Source: Nitrospira sp. (lineage in GTDB: Bacteria > Nitrospirota > Nitrospiria > Nitrospirales > Nitrospiraceae). Taken from it: a stretch of 64,000 nucleotides of DNA. The DNA lies in NCBI GenBank assembly GCA_023248215.1, contig JAHFEW010000006.1, positions 29,362 to 93,361 of the forward strand, given 5' to 3'. This document shows positions 51,973 to 61,287 of the stretch, one piece after another. The first letter of the stretch is position 1. Every line of letters starts with the position of its first letter. Both the position numbers and the translations under genes were made by a program. The notes under the pieces are model-generated. The model was not told where the DNA came from, made no database searches, and saw only the letters and a program-made list of their open reading frames with translations.

Positions 51973-52996
51973 TCTCGATGTAGGCTTTGTTTTTCAGGTC
52001 GGCCATCCAGAGCTGATACTGGTCTTCGGTTTTTTGCTGAAACACGAGGGACTGGATTTCGGCCTTCACTTGCTCAAATGGGCGGAACTGACGCGGTTTC
52101 TTGTCGTCGATGCGCACGATGTGCAATCCTTCCGCCGTCTCGACAATTCCCGTAACCTGCCCCACCTGGAGGGACGTCAACGCCTGTTCCAACGCGGGAA
52201 TCAGCTCACCCTGGCGCACCAACCCTAGGCGGCCGCCGCGCGACGCATCCGCGCCATCGGAAAAGCGTAGCGCCAGCCCCTCGAACGGCTCACCTTGCTT
52301 CAGCGTTGCCAGAAGGGCTTCGGCCCGTCCCTGGGCGACGGAGAGTTCGTCCGGATTGCGCGGTTTAATTAGGATTTGGCTCAGCTGATACTCCTCAGGA
52401 TAGGCAAAGCGGTCCTGGTGCTCCTGGTAGTAGCGTTTCATCTCTGAGTCCGCCACCATGATCAAGCCTCGGACTTCCCGGTCGACGACGCGCATCAAGG
52501 TCAGTTGCTCGCGGACACTTCGGGTCGTGTTGGGATCGGCGCCGTCGAGCCGCTCGCCCTGCTTCTTCATTTCCTCCACTGCCTGCACGACCTCCTGGTC
52601 GGATACATCCAGACCCTTGTTCTGCGCGGCCTGGAGTTGCAGTTTTCGCTCGATCATCTTCGTCACGCCCATTGCCTCAGCGGTCTTGAGGCGGCGTTCC
52701 AATTCTTCTCCCTTGTAGAGCTTGCGAAGTCGGTCTTGCTCTGGGAGTAAGTCGCGTTTCAGCTCCGACAGCATGATCAGGTCTTTATTGACCACCGCGA
52801 TAATGCGATCCTCTAGTTTCGCGGCTTCCGCGGGACAGATCAGCACAAGCACCAGGCAGAACCAGAGCACCAGGCAGCCAAGGGCCGGGATACCGCTCAA
52901 GACGCCGATCGACACATGGGGCTGCTGCTCCCTCGGGCCAGGGACGGGCCGGAGGGTGCGGTGGCACATGGTGGAGAAGATGGATCGGTCCTTCAT
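51962..52996 (-). CDS. SurA-like periplasmic peptidyl-prolyl isomerase/chaperone
   Basis: 344 residues if started at ATG 52996; ATG 53017 is possible, but a TACAAT box lies at 53009-53014 on this strand, between the two, which favours 52996. A signal sequence ends near ICPAEAAKLED. A SurA N-terminal-type chaperone region (IAVVNKDLIMLSELKRDLL, RKLQLQAAQNKGLDVSDQEV) is followed by one parvulin domain (YQLSQILIKPRNPDELSVAQGRAEALLATLKQGEPFEGLALRFSDG to GIVETAEGLHIVRI). SurA delivers outer-membrane proteins to the Bam complex. There is one parvulin domain rather than E. coli's two. Confidence 0.9.
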   Translation of the reverse strand: MKDRSIFSTMCHRTLRPVPGPREQQPHVSIGVLSGIPALGCLVLWFCLVLVLICPAEAAKLEDRIIAVVNKDLIMLSELKRDLLPEQDRLRKLYKGEELERRLKTAEAMGVTKMIERKLQLQAAQNKGLDVSDQEVVQAVEEMKKQGERLDGADPNTTRSVREQLTLMRVVDREVRGLIMVADSEMKRYYQEHQDRFAYPEEYQLSQILIKPRNPDELSVAQGRAEALLATLKQGEPFEGLALRFSDGADASRGGRLGLVRQGELIPALEQALTSLQVGQVTGIVETAEGLHIVRIDDKKPRQFRPFEQVKAEIQSLVFQQKTEDQYQLWMADLKNKAYIEIKF

Positions 52997-53106
52997 GGAG
53001 TTGATGGGATTGTACACAATCGACAGTTCAGAAAGGGAGCGCTCTCGAGATGAAAAGCGCGGAAGGGTTCAGCGAGAGGGTACGCAGGACTTGGGCGAGC
53101 CGGGAG

Positions 53107-54021
53107 CTAGGGACGCCCGGGTTCATCAGTCACATAACGAGCGGCGTCGGCCAGACGAATCGTCGCACCCGAGCGAAGTTCGGCAAAAATATCATCCAGC
53201 CGCTTTCGGCGCTTTTCGGCCAGCAATTCCTGCCTGAGTCGTTCTCGGGTGGCCTGGTCCGCCTGAAGGATTTCCGGTTCCAGGGGACTGACCTTCATCA
53301 GGTAATAGCCCTTGTCGGTCTTGATCGGATCACTGATGACTCCTGGGTGCAGGGAGGGAATCAACGCCTCGAGTTCCGGCTCCAGCAGGCCTTTTCGATA
53401 GGGACCCAGGTCGCCGCCCTTGGAGCGGCTCCGTTCATCGACCGAATAACGAAGGGCGAAGCGGGTGAAGTTGCCACCGGCTTCCACCTGCCGCTTGAGA
53501 TCCTTCGCCGCGTAGACGTTCGGTAATAACATGACCGAGACCTGTACCTTGGGATTGGCCAGGAGCTGATTGGCGTGTTTCCCGAGGTAAGCGTCCAACT
53601 CTTCTTTGGAGACCTCGACCTTTGTCTTGATCCGATCTTTGAGCAGTTCATCCAAAATCAGCTGTTCGCGATATCGCAAGGTCTTTTCGCGAATGTCATC
53701 GGCCTGATCCAACCCCTGCTTGCGCGCTTCCTGCATCAGCAGCTCGCGCATAATCAATTCGTCGAGAAAGCGGCGTTTCCCGCCCTCTTTTTCGTAGCGG
53801 GCGCGGGTAGCCTGCGACAGCTCTTTCCAGCGCATATCGAACTCGGATTGGGTGATGGATCGGCCATTAATCATGGCGACCACCGGCTCTTCCTGCGGAG
53901 GCTCGGTGCAGCCGGTCAACGACCCGATGGCGCAGAGCCCCAGCGCGAGGCAGGTCAGTCGTGCTCGCCAGTCGGAGATGTGTGGTGTGAGCGGTGACGT
54001 CATGCGGTCGGGACGGCGCAT
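53107..54021 (-). CDS. Parvulin-type peptidyl-prolyl isomerase, lipoprotein
   Basis: 304 residues from ATG 54021; ATG 54003 is an alternative. Signal with lipobox LTGC (Cys about 38 from 54021). N-terminal SurA/PrsA-like chaperone part (MINGRSITQSEFDMRWKEL, MQEARKQGLDQADDIREKT), then a degenerate parvulin domain (VQVSVMLLPNVYAAKDLKRQVEAGGNFTRFALRYSVDERSRSKGGDLGPYRKG). The order mfd, this gene, then the SurA-like gene is on one strand; the gap to mfd is 12 bases, so they are likely co-transcribed. Confidence 0.9.
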   Translation of the reverse strand: MRRPDRMTSPLTPHISDWRARLTCLALGLCAIGSLTGCTEPPQEEPVVAMINGRSITQSEFDMRWKELSQATRARYEKEGGKRRFLDELIMRELLMQEARKQGLDQADDIREKTLRYREQLILDELLKDRIKTKVEVSKEELDAYLGKHANQLLANPKVQVSVMLLPNVYAAKDLKRQVEAGGNFTRFALRYSVDERSRSKGGDLGPYRKGLLEPELEALIPSLHPGVISDPIKTDKGYYLMKVSPLEPEILQADQATRERLRQELLAEKRRKRLDDIFAELRSGATIRLADAARYVTDEPGRP

Positions 54022-54033
54022 CCTCTGCGAAGA

Positions 54034-57000
54034 TCAGGTCGAGCCCGTACGTGGGTCTTGATTGTTGGTACCACAGACGTAGAGGGTTTGCAAGGTTGCG
54101 TTGAGTTCTGGAAAGACCAAACTCCAGTCTTCATGCGGCATCTGGAGCTCAAAGGACAAGGGCGACAGAAACCGCAGCCGTTTCTTATAGCGATCCATCA
54201 GTGCTTGCACGGCGGCTTCAGGAACCGTCGCCTTGGGATCGAAGGTGATGACCACGGCGCGTGGCTGTTCGACGACGGAGCTCAGCCGGAGCTGTTTGGC
54301 CAGTAGCCGGATTTGCATCAGTTCGAAGAGGCGCTCGACTGGATCGGGCGGAGGTCCGTAGCGGTCTTCGATTTCCCCATGCATCAGGGCCAAGTCGCCC
54401 AGTTGCCCGCAGGAAGACAGCCGCTTGTAAAGCGACAGCCGTTGATGGCTGTCTGCGACATAGTCTTCCGAGATAAAGGCAGAGACGCTGAGGCGTAGCG
54501 TAGGGTCCGGTTCCTCCTCTACCACCTGGCCCTTCAGACGCTGCACGGCCTGTTCGACCATTTGTAGGTAGAGATCGAGCCCCACTGCGGCGATATGTCC
54601 CGATTGCTGCTTGCCGAGTAGATTGCCCGCACCACGGATTTCCAGGTCGGCTGCGGCGATGCGGAAGCCCGACCCCAACTCGGTAAACTGCTGGATGGCG
54701 GTCAGCCGCTTCTGGGCGTCGTCTGAGAGCGAGCCCTCGTCCGGCACGAGGAAGTAGGCGTAGGCTTGTTCGCCTCCACGCCCCACGCGTCCGCGCAGCT
54801 GGTAGAGCTGGGCGAGCCCGAAGGCATCGGCGCGATTGACGATGATCGTGTTGGCCGTCGGCACGTCCAGGCCGGATTGAATAATGGCGGAGGCCACCAG
54901 AATATCGGCCTCCTGGTGGAAGAATTTCAGCATGACGGCTTCCAACGGTTTGGAATCCATTTGGCCGTGCGCCATCACGATGCGGGCCTCTGGCACCAAT
55001 TCCTGGAGCCAGGCGCCAGTTCGTTCCATGGTCTCCACGCGATTGTGGACATAGTAAGTTTGCCCTCCGCGCCCGAGTTCGCGAAGAATCGCTTCACGGA
55101 TGGCTTTTTCGCTGAAGCGAAGGACTTGCGTGCGGATCGCCAGCCTACCCGACGGGGGCGTATCGATGATCGAGAGGTCGCGCACACTCGCCATGGTCAT
55201 TTGCAGCGTGCGCGGAATCGGGGTTGCCGTCAGCGTCAACACATCAACTTGGGTGCGTAACTGTTTTAAGCGTTCTTTATGTTTCACGCCGAACCATTGT
55301 TCCTCGTCGATGATGACGAGGCCGAGGTTTCGAAACAGCACGTCTTTTTGCAGCAGGCGGTGTGTACCGATGAGCACGTCGATCACGCCGGCCGCCGTGT
55401 CCTTCAGAATCGCTTTCGTGTCCTTGGGAGATTGAAACCGGGACAGCAGGGCCACACGAGTGGGAAAGGGCGCAAACCGTTCGGCGAAATTGTCGTAATG
55501 CTGGTGCGCAAGCAGCGTGGTCGGCACGAGGACGGCCACCTGACGGTTTTCTTCCACGGCCTTGAAGGCGGCCCGCATGGCCACTTCGGTCTTGCCGTAC
55601 CCCACGTCGCCGCAGACGAGGCGGTCCATCGGTTTGGTGGAGGCCATGTCATTTGCAATGTCTTCGATCGCCCGACGCTGATCGGGAGTTTCTTCATACT
55701 CGAAGGCCGCCTCGAACTCATGGTAGAGCATGCTGTCTTTGCCGTACGACGTTCGGTGGACCAGTTCCCGGTTGGCATAGAGATCAACGAGCTCGTGTGC
55801 CATTTCCTCGATGTCTTTTTTCACCCGCGCGGTCGTCTTGGCCCAACTGGTGCCGCCCAGCCGGTCTAGGCGAGGCACATGGGCATCGGCTCCCGCATAA
55901 CGCTGGACCTGACTCAGCCGATCGAGCGGCACATAGAGTTTGTCCGTCTCGGCAAATTCGAGCACCAGGAAGTCGCTGTCGAAGTCCTGAACCGATAGGC
56001 GGCGCAGTCCCTGATACTTTGCGATGCCATATTGCATGTGGACGACATAGTCGCCGACATTCAGATCTTCCAGCGAGGAGAGAAACGTGGCCGCCTTGCT
56101 CTTGGCATGCGGTTTGTGGCGAGCGCCCTTGGCGAACAGTTCTTCTTCGGTCAGCACCACGAGGCGAAGATCGGGAGAGAGAAAACCCGCCGACACCTCG
56201 CCGTTCAGGACCGAAAACGGGGCTTTCTGTGGGCCGCCGGCCGAGAGTGCCGAGGGCTTCCATTCCACGGCCGGTCGATCGTGTTCGCTGAAGAGCGCCA
56301 GCAGCCGACCGACTTGGCCTTGGCTCCGGGCGACCAGCACGACGGGTCCGCTTTCGCGCAACCGGTCGAGGACCTCCAGCGTATGGCTGAACGCGGTGCC
56401 GCGCTGGCCGAGTCCCACGCTGGCCGGCGTTTGAGCCGGGCAGGTGAGGACGGGGTCCCAGCTCGCATCCGGTGCAGTCACAGGTTCGAGCGCGAGGGTG
56501 GCATAGCCTTGGGTGGCGGCGAGGATCTGATCCCAGGTGACGTAGAGTTGGTCCGGAGTCGGATAGGGATTCGGGTCCGTGCGATCTTCGTGACGGAGGT
56601 AGCCCTCTTCGATGGTCTGCCAACATTCCGCATTGTGGGCCTTGAGGGCGTTCGGTTGATCCAGGACGAGCACCGGCGGCTGAGGGAAATAGTCCAAGAG
56701 GCTGTCCATCGTTCCATAGACAGAGGGGGCGTGCCATTCGGCATCTGCCGGTAGGGGTGCCAGTGCGTCGGGCGCGTCATCAGGGCGAATCAATTCGCGG
56801 GCCGGCAGCACCCAGGCCTGTTTGATCTTGTCGGTCGACTTTTGGGTGGCGGGATCGAAGAACCGGAGCGATTCGATCGTGTCGCCAAGGAATTCCACCC
56901 GCAGCGGGTCGGGGTACGCCGTCGAATACATATCGACGATCCCGCCGCGAATACTGAACTCGCCCGGAATTTCCACCACGGAACTTTTTCGGTAGCCCAA

Positions 57001-57507
57001 TCGCAACAGGCTGGAAACTAGGGCTTCTCGTTCCAGGGAACCGTTCGGTTGAAATTGCAGAATCGCATCAGTGAATACCAGGGCCGGGAGCACCCGCTGC
57101 ATCAGTGCCGGGATGGAGGTGAACAGGACCGTGCGCGCCGTCGTGCAGAGGCGGTGCAGTGCCTGCATGCGGCGAGCGACCAAATCGATGTGGGGGACCG
57201 TCGATTCATAGGGCAGCGTTTCCCATTTTGGGAAGAGCACCAGATCGTCGTCGGACAGTCCGCACAGGGTTCTGAAAAAGAGGGTATCGCGATAGAGGCG
57301 TTCCGCCTCGTCATCGGTCTTGGCGACGACCAGCCAGGAACGTTCGGCGAGCGGTTGGGCCGGCGCGCTGTGCGTGAGAAGCGCGAGGCCGAAGCCGGCC
57401 GTCGAACCGTGTAAGCCCATGAGGCAGGGCTTGCCTGTGCCTGTGCGAAGGGCTTCCCGCGCAGGCGCGAGCCACTGGGTGAGATGTGGGGGTATAACGG
57501 GAGGCAC
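54034..57507 (-). CDS. mfd: Transcription-repair coupling factor Mfd
   Basis: 1157 residues from GTG 57507. The N-terminus has UvrB-homology (AERLYRDTLFFRTL and SIPALMQRVLP). The RNA-polymerase interaction domain follows at about 470-555 (LNVGDYVVHMQYGIAKYQGLRRL, LYVPLDRLSQVQRY). The motor domain has Walker A GDVGYGKTEVAMRAA (about 632), DEEQWFGVKHKE (about 733), TATPIPRTL, and QLRGRVGRG. The TRCF C-terminal domain ends near SFELQMPHEDWSL. Mfd removes stalled RNA polymerase and recruits UvrA. A palindromic element begins 12 bases upstream of its start codon. Confidence 0.97.
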   Translation of the reverse strand: MPPVIPPHLTQWLAPAREALRTGTGKPCLMGLHGSTAGFGLALLTHSAPAQPLAERSWLVVAKTDDEAERLYRDTLFFRTLCGLSDDDLVLFPKWETLPYESTVPHIDLVARRMQALHRLCTTARTVLFTSIPALMQRVLPALVFTDAILQFQPNGSLEREALVSSLLRLGYRKSSVVEIPGEFSIRGGIVDMYSTAYPDPLRVEFLGDTIESLRFFDPATQKSTDKIKQAWVLPARELIRPDDAPDALAPLPADAEWHAPSVYGTMDSLLDYFPQPPVLVLDQPNALKAHNAECWQTIEEGYLRHEDRTDPNPYPTPDQLYVTWDQILAATQGYATLALEPVTAPDASWDPVLTCPAQTPASVGLGQRGTAFSHTLEVLDRLRESGPVVLVARSQGQVGRLLALFSEHDRPAVEWKPSALSAGGPQKAPFSVLNGEVSAGFLSPDLRLVVLTEEELFAKGARHKPHAKSKAATFLSSLEDLNVGDYVVHMQYGIAKYQGLRRLSVQDFDSDFLVLEFAETDKLYVPLDRLSQVQRYAGADAHVPRLDRLGGTSWAKTTARVKKDIEEMAHELVDLYANRELVHRTSYGKDSMLYHEFEAAFEYEETPDQRRAIEDIANDMASTKPMDRLVCGDVGYGKTEVAMRAAFKAVEENRQVAVLVPTTLLAHQHYDNFAERFAPFPTRVALLSRFQSPKDTKAILKDTAAGVIDVLIGTHRLLQKDVLFRNLGLVIIDEEQWFGVKHKERLKQLRTQVDVLTLTATPIPRTLQMTMASVRDLSIIDTPPSGRLAIRTQVLRFSEKAIREAILRELGRGGQTYYVHNRVETMERTGAWLQELVPEARIVMAHGQMDSKPLEAVMLKFFHQEADILVASAIIQSGLDVPTANTIIVNRADAFGLAQLYQLRGRVGRGGEQAYAYFLVPDEGSLSDDAQKRLTAIQQFTELGSGFRIAAADLEIRGAGNLLGKQQSGHIAAVGLDLYLQMVEQAVQRLKGQVVEEEPDPTLRLSVSAFISEDYVADSHQRLSLYKRLSSCGQLGDLALMHGEIEDRYGPPPDPVERLFELMQIRLLAKQLRLSSVVEQPRAVVITFDPKATVPEAAVQALMDRYKKRLRFLSPLSFELQMPHEDWSLVFPELNATLQTLYVCGTNNQDPRTGST

Positions 57508-57519
57508 GGTGTCCTTAGC

Positions 57520-57754
57520 AGGATGGTGAAAAAGTCCGCCAGCTTTGTTCTCGCATCGCGCAGAGGCTCACCGTACGGCTACGGGGAAAGAGCCTGTCTC
57601 GGCAGGCTCGGGGCGGGCGGGTAAGAATGATTACGCCTCGCCTTCAAGACACTGCCGGCTCACCGTCTCGCCGGCGTCCACAAACTTGGCGCTCATTATT
57701 CTTCGCGCCGTGGACCTCGTTGCGGCCTCGCTGGACGGCCATTTTGACCATCCT
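57520..57754 (+). repeat. MITE-like palindromic element, copy C (235 bp)
   Basis: Third copy. Ends AGGATGGTGAAAAAGTCCGC and, inverted, AGGATGGTCAAAATGGCCGT. The perfect hairpin GAGCCTG-TCTCGG-CAGGCTC is at 57590-57609. It lies 12 bases before the mfd start on the opposite strand, so it occupies the mfd promoter region. All three copies have the same orientation relative to the window. Confidence 0.85.
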
Positions 57755-57834
57755 GCGGGCCCTCTTTATTTCGTCTCCGATCCCCGCGCGCTCTGAGTGT
57801 TCAGAGGCGTCACAACTGGTTTTTCAGCAGCCTG

Positions 57835-58320
57835 CTATGAGCCTGTGGTTGAGCGAATACGTTGCACCAGCGTCGTCGTCGAGACGCCGGGGACGAGTGG
57901 AATCGTGTGGACGCGTCCGCCACGGGCTTCGACCGTTTCCCGTCCTACGATACGGTCGGCCGGCCAGTCTCCGCCCTTGACGAGAATATCCGGCTGGAGA
58001 GTGGCGATGAGTGATCCGGGATCCGGCTCGGGGAAAATCACCACATAGTCTACGCAGGCCAGAGCGGCGAGGATCTCGGCCCGCTGGGCATCGGGCACAA
58101 TGGGACGATCGGTGCCTTTGTTCAAGGTGCGCACGGAAGCGTCGGAATTGACGCCGACTACCAACAGATCACCCAGGTTGCGAGCCGCTTGCAGATAGCG
58201 AGTATGGCCGATGTGCATGAGATCGAAACAACCGTTCGTGAAGACGATGAGCTGTTTTTGCAGACGATGCTCCGCGAGCAATGACGCAAGCTTGTCTCGC
58301 GTGAAGATTTTTGAGTGCAT
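57835..58320 (-). CDS. D-glycero-beta-D-manno-heptose 1-phosphate adenylyltransferase (HldE C-terminal type)
   Basis: 161 residues from ATG 58320; the open frame is longer but unsupported. Cytidylyltransferase fold: IVFTNGCFDLMHIGHTRYL (nucleotide-binding FDLxHxGH), VVGVNSDASVRTLNKG, and LVKGGDW near the C-terminus, typical of the RfaE2/HldE second domain. It joins heptose 1-phosphate to AMP for lipopolysaccharide core synthesis. The kinase domain usually fused before it in HldE is absent, so a separate HldA/RfaE1 is expected elsewhere. GmhA of the same pathway lies at 61271-61849. Confidence 0.92.
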   Translation of the reverse strand: MHSKIFTRDKLASLLAEHRLQKQLIVFTNGCFDLMHIGHTRYLQAARNLGDLLVVGVNSDASVRTLNKGTDRPIVPDAQRAEILAALACVDYVVIFPEPDPGSLIATLQPDILVKGGDWPADRIVGRETVEARGGRVHTIPLVPGVSTTTLVQRIRSTTGS

Positions 58321-58403
58321 ACAGGTCGGCGTCGATCCGAAAAAGCCCATCTTATGAGGAGGCCGCCCCGCGAAGCAATGCCTGTCTCATCGCTCGTTGG
58401 TCT

Positions 58404-59597
58404 TCAGTCTCCCCTGCGACCGTGCTGCTTCGTTTTGCCGGCATCAGTATGCGGGAGCCCTCCTAGACGGACTACGCCGGCGCCATGTTTTTCAATCAAC
58501 CGGTCAAGAATGGCGACTGCGTCTCGTTGCCGCCGGTCGAATAGCGGCTCCGGGGCCGGGATAAGATCCGACAGGCCCAGGCCCACCAGGCGATACCGTG
58601 ACCGCGGCTGCAACAATTCTGCGAGAGCGAGGCGAATATCCGGCCACATATCCGGATCGTAGTTCAACGGCGTGGAAAATTTCCGCTGTCGCGTGGTGAT
58701 TCGAAAGTGGGCGTCTTTCAGCTTCACGGTGAACGAGCCGGAGGCCAGCCCTTCCATCCGAAGATCGTGCGTCAGCTGTTCGAGAAAACCATGGACGATC
58801 GGTTCCAGCAAGGCGGGATCGTTCGTGTCCTCGTCGAACGTCGTCTCATGGCTCATGCTTTTCGCCTCGCGATCAGCCACCACGGGATCGGCGTCGAGGC
58901 CGCGGGCGAGCGACTGGAGCGCCGCCAAGCGTGTGCCGAACAGGCGGAAGAGCGCCGGTTCGAAGCGAGGTGCGAGCAGATCGCCGATGACGTGAACCCC
59001 CAGGCGCTCGACGGCCTCGGTGGATTTTGGCCCCATGCCAGGCAATGAGCGGATCGGCAGCGGGGCGAGAAATGCCGCCTCTGAGCCTGGTTGAATCACC
59101 GCCAGCCCATCGGGCTTGTGCGCGTCGGCGGCGATCTTCGCGACGGTTTTGCCGGAGGCCAGGGCGACCGTACAGGTCAATCCCGTCGAGCGGCGAATGT
59201 CGGCTTTGAGCGTCTGAGCTAACTCCTTCGGATCGGGATGGCGGGTCTGCAGGCGGGTCGTGTCCGTATAAAACTCATCGACACTCGTCCACTCGGTTTC
59301 AGGGAAAAACCGGTCAGTTACTGCTTGAAGCTCACGGTGCAAGCGGCTGTACAGCGGCCGATCGGGCGGCACGAGGATAAGTTGCGGACAGAGTCGCAGG
59401 GCTTGGATGGTCGGCATGGCGGCATGGACTCCGAACCGGCGGACTTCATAACTGGCCGCGGCGACGATGCCGCGTGGCGGCGGACCACCGACGGCGACCG
59501 GTTTTCCTGCGAGTGATGGGTCAGCCAGGACGGCGGCCGATGCAAACATGGCGTCGATATCACCGAAGAGAATCTGTCGCGGCCATCGTGCGGACAT
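58404..59597 (-). CDS. dinB: DNA polymerase IV (Y family)
   Basis: 397 residues, ATG at 59597. LFGDIDAMFASAAVLADPSLAGKPVAVGG replaces the usual HIDMDxFFASVE but keeps the acidic residues. ASYEVRRFGVHAAMPTIQALRLCP and TSVDEFYTDTTRLQ carry the second acidic site (DE). LPGMGPKSTEAVERLGVHVIGDL is a helix-hairpin-helix. The C-terminal part (RQRKFSTPLNYDPD) is the little finger. It copies past lesions. Unusual residues near the first metal ligand (Met/Ala instead of Phe/Phe) suggest a divergent subgroup. It precedes no clamp-binding motif that I can name. Confidence 0.93.
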   Translation of the reverse strand: MSARWPRQILFGDIDAMFASAAVLADPSLAGKPVAVGGPPPRGIVAAASYEVRRFGVHAAMPTIQALRLCPQLILVPPDRPLYSRLHRELQAVTDRFFPETEWTSVDEFYTDTTRLQTRHPDPKELAQTLKADIRRSTGLTCTVALASGKTVAKIAADAHKPDGLAVIQPGSEAAFLAPLPIRSLPGMGPKSTEAVERLGVHVIGDLLAPRFEPALFRLFGTRLAALQSLARGLDADPVVADREAKSMSHETTFDEDTNDPALLEPIVHGFLEQLTHDLRMEGLASGSFTVKLKDAHFRITTRQRKFSTPLNYDPDMWPDIRLALAELLQPRSRYRLVGLGLSDLIPAPEPLFDRRQRDAVAILDRLIEKHGAGVVRLGGLPHTDAGKTKQHGRRGD

Positions 59598-59606
59598 GGG
59601 TGGTTC

Positions 59607-60239
59607 CTAAACATTTCTGAACGGAAGGACCAGCTGTGGGCCCACGGCAGAGGCCGGTGTCGGTGCCTGTTCCGGTACCGGTTTCATCTCGTCTTGTGCA
59701 ACGGCCAGTTCGCGCAGCGGTCCACGGCAGGCGCCGCAGAAATGCCGTCGCGGTTGAATGGTCCGGCGCTGTCGCCGGTAGATGGAGCCACATTGCTGGC
59801 AGCGCCAGGCATACTTGGCCAGGGCAGCCACCTCCTTGCCCAGTGAGTGGTAGATGGTGATGCCGAGGCCCTGCTCATTCATCCGTGCCATCATGCGTCG
59901 AAAATCCACTCCATGATTGGGGCGGCGCTTCAGGATATCGTATTGCCATTGATGAATCATTTCATGCGCCAGCGTCGTCAGGGTCTCGTGGTTCTGGTGG
60001 GGGCTGTTTCTCTGCAGGAGGACCGCTGAGAGCTTGATGCAACGCCGCCGACTGTGGTCGTCGGTCGCACGTGCGAAAGCGTGTCTCGGTCCGATTCGGC
60101 AGACAAACATGCCGGCGGAAGAGGTCAGCCGCCGGCTCCATTCGATGGGAATCGGCGGCAAGGCGCCACGAAAATAGCGAGAGTTAAGATCGGCCCAGAT
60201 GGTGAGCAGCGGCTCGGGTGAGGGCAATATGGTACTCAC
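59607..60239 (-). CDS. SprT-like zinc metalloprotease
   Basis: 210 residues, ATG at 60239. LAHEMIHQWQYDI gives the HExxH active site, with a third ligand His about 20 residues later (GVDFRRMM). A zinc ribbon WRCQQCGSIYRRQ ... HFCGACRGPL follows. SprT/Spartan-type proteases cut proteins crosslinked to DNA in eukaryotes; the bacterial members are uncharacterised. It lies 10 bases before dinB on the same strand, which fits a shared role in DNA damage tolerance. Confidence 0.9.
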   Translation of the reverse strand: MSTILPSPEPLLTIWADLNSRYFRGALPPIPIEWSRRLTSSAGMFVCRIGPRHAFARATDDHSRRRCIKLSAVLLQRNSPHQNHETLTTLAHEMIHQWQYDILKRRPNHGVDFRRMMARMNEQGLGITIYHSLGKEVAALAKYAWRCQQCGSIYRRQRRTIQPRRHFCGACRGPLRELAVAQDEMKPVPEQAPTPASAVGPQLVLPFRNV

Positions 60240-60288
60240 AGCCTAATCTCAATTCCGAACGATGGAACAGGACGCCGGGCGGTCTTGT

Positions 60289-61287
60289 TCAGCGGGCTGC
60301 CAGTTCCTCCAACACGGCGGCGGCCAAGAGCGGCACCATGATCTCGTGGTGTCCGGTCAGGGCGTAACCCTTGCCGCCTTTCTGGGTGGGGCGGCGCACG
60401 ACATTGGTCATCGGCCGATAGTGTGTCAGGAAATCCATATTCACGGTCGTGATGTTCGTCAGCGGGTGACCGAGATTGCGCCCGAGCGACACGGTCTTCA
60501 GGAACACCTCCGGTAAAATCACGGCGGACCCCAGGTTGAGGTAAACCCCGCCTTCCATGCCGGAGACGACGGCAGCCAGGCGGCGAAAATCGAGCAGTGA
60601 CCCAGCACCGATCGCGGCGCCGTCGGCGGATGGATGCATGTGGATGATATCGGTACCGATGGCTACATGCACGGTGACGGGGACGCCCAGTCTCGCCCCG
60701 GTCGCGAGCAAGCTGGTGGCGCGATGGGGAAATTGTTGTTTATGCCGATTGATGTACAGGCCGAGTGATTCACCAAGACCCTGGCCTTCTTTCATGCCCA
60801 GCGTGATGGCCTCGTTCAGCAGGCGGCCGGTTTCTTCCGCCATGCCGAATCGACCAGAATCGATCTCCGCATCGACTTCCTCAGACGTGTGTCCCATAAA
60901 CGCCAGTTCGAAGTCATGGATGATCACGGCACCGTTCATGGCGAGGGCGGTGACGATGCCGCGCTCCATGAGGTCGACGAGGAGAGGGCCCAACCCGACC
61001 TTCACCACATGGGCGCCCATGCCCACAATGACTGGTCGCCCACGACGATGGGCCTTCGCAATGGCTTGCGCCACTTCGCGCAGCGTCTTGACCGCCAGGA
61101 TGTCGGGAAGCGAGTCGAGAAAGCGTGTGAACGATCGGCCGCTGGTCCAGACCTTGGCAAAGTTCGAGAGTTGGACCTTGCTGTGGCGGCGCTGGAGCGG
61201 ATAGGTCTTCAGGCGCGACGTATCAATCGGCTGGATGATCGCACGAGGAACGGAGGGTTGGGTGGTACGCTTACGCCGGGTTGGCAA
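60289..61287 (-). CDS. Conserved hypothetical protein linked to gmhA
   Basis: 332 residues from TTG 61287, overlapping the end of gmhA by 17 bases. The N-terminus is basic, then VIVGMGAHVVKVGLGPLLVDLMERGIVTALAMNGAVIIHDFELAFMG, a Rossmann-like alternation. Strongly conserved-looking stretches follow: GTDIIHMHPSADGAAIGAGSLLDFRRL, GGVYLNLGSAVILPEVF and TNVVRRPTQKGG. I recall similar proteins next to gmhA in other bacteria; some are loosely labelled deoxyhypusine-synthase-like, but I cannot confirm this. It may be an enzyme of the heptose pathway; the substrate is unknown. Confidence 0.7.
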   Translation of the reverse strand: MPTRRKRTTQPSVPRAIIQPIDTSRLKTYPLQRRHSKVQLSNFAKVWTSGRSFTRFLDSLPDILAVKTLREVAQAIAKAHRRGRPVIVGMGAHVVKVGLGPLLVDLMERGIVTALAMNGAVIIHDFELAFMGHTSEEVDAEIDSGRFGMAEETGRLLNEAITLGMKEGQGLGESLGLYINRHKQQFPHRATSLLATGARLGVPVTVHVAIGTDIIHMHPSADGAAIGAGSLLDFRRLAAVVSGMEGGVYLNLGSAVILPEVFLKTVSLGRNLGHPLTNITTVNMDFLTHYRPMTNVVRRPTQKGGKGYALTGHHEIMVPLLAAAVLEELAAR

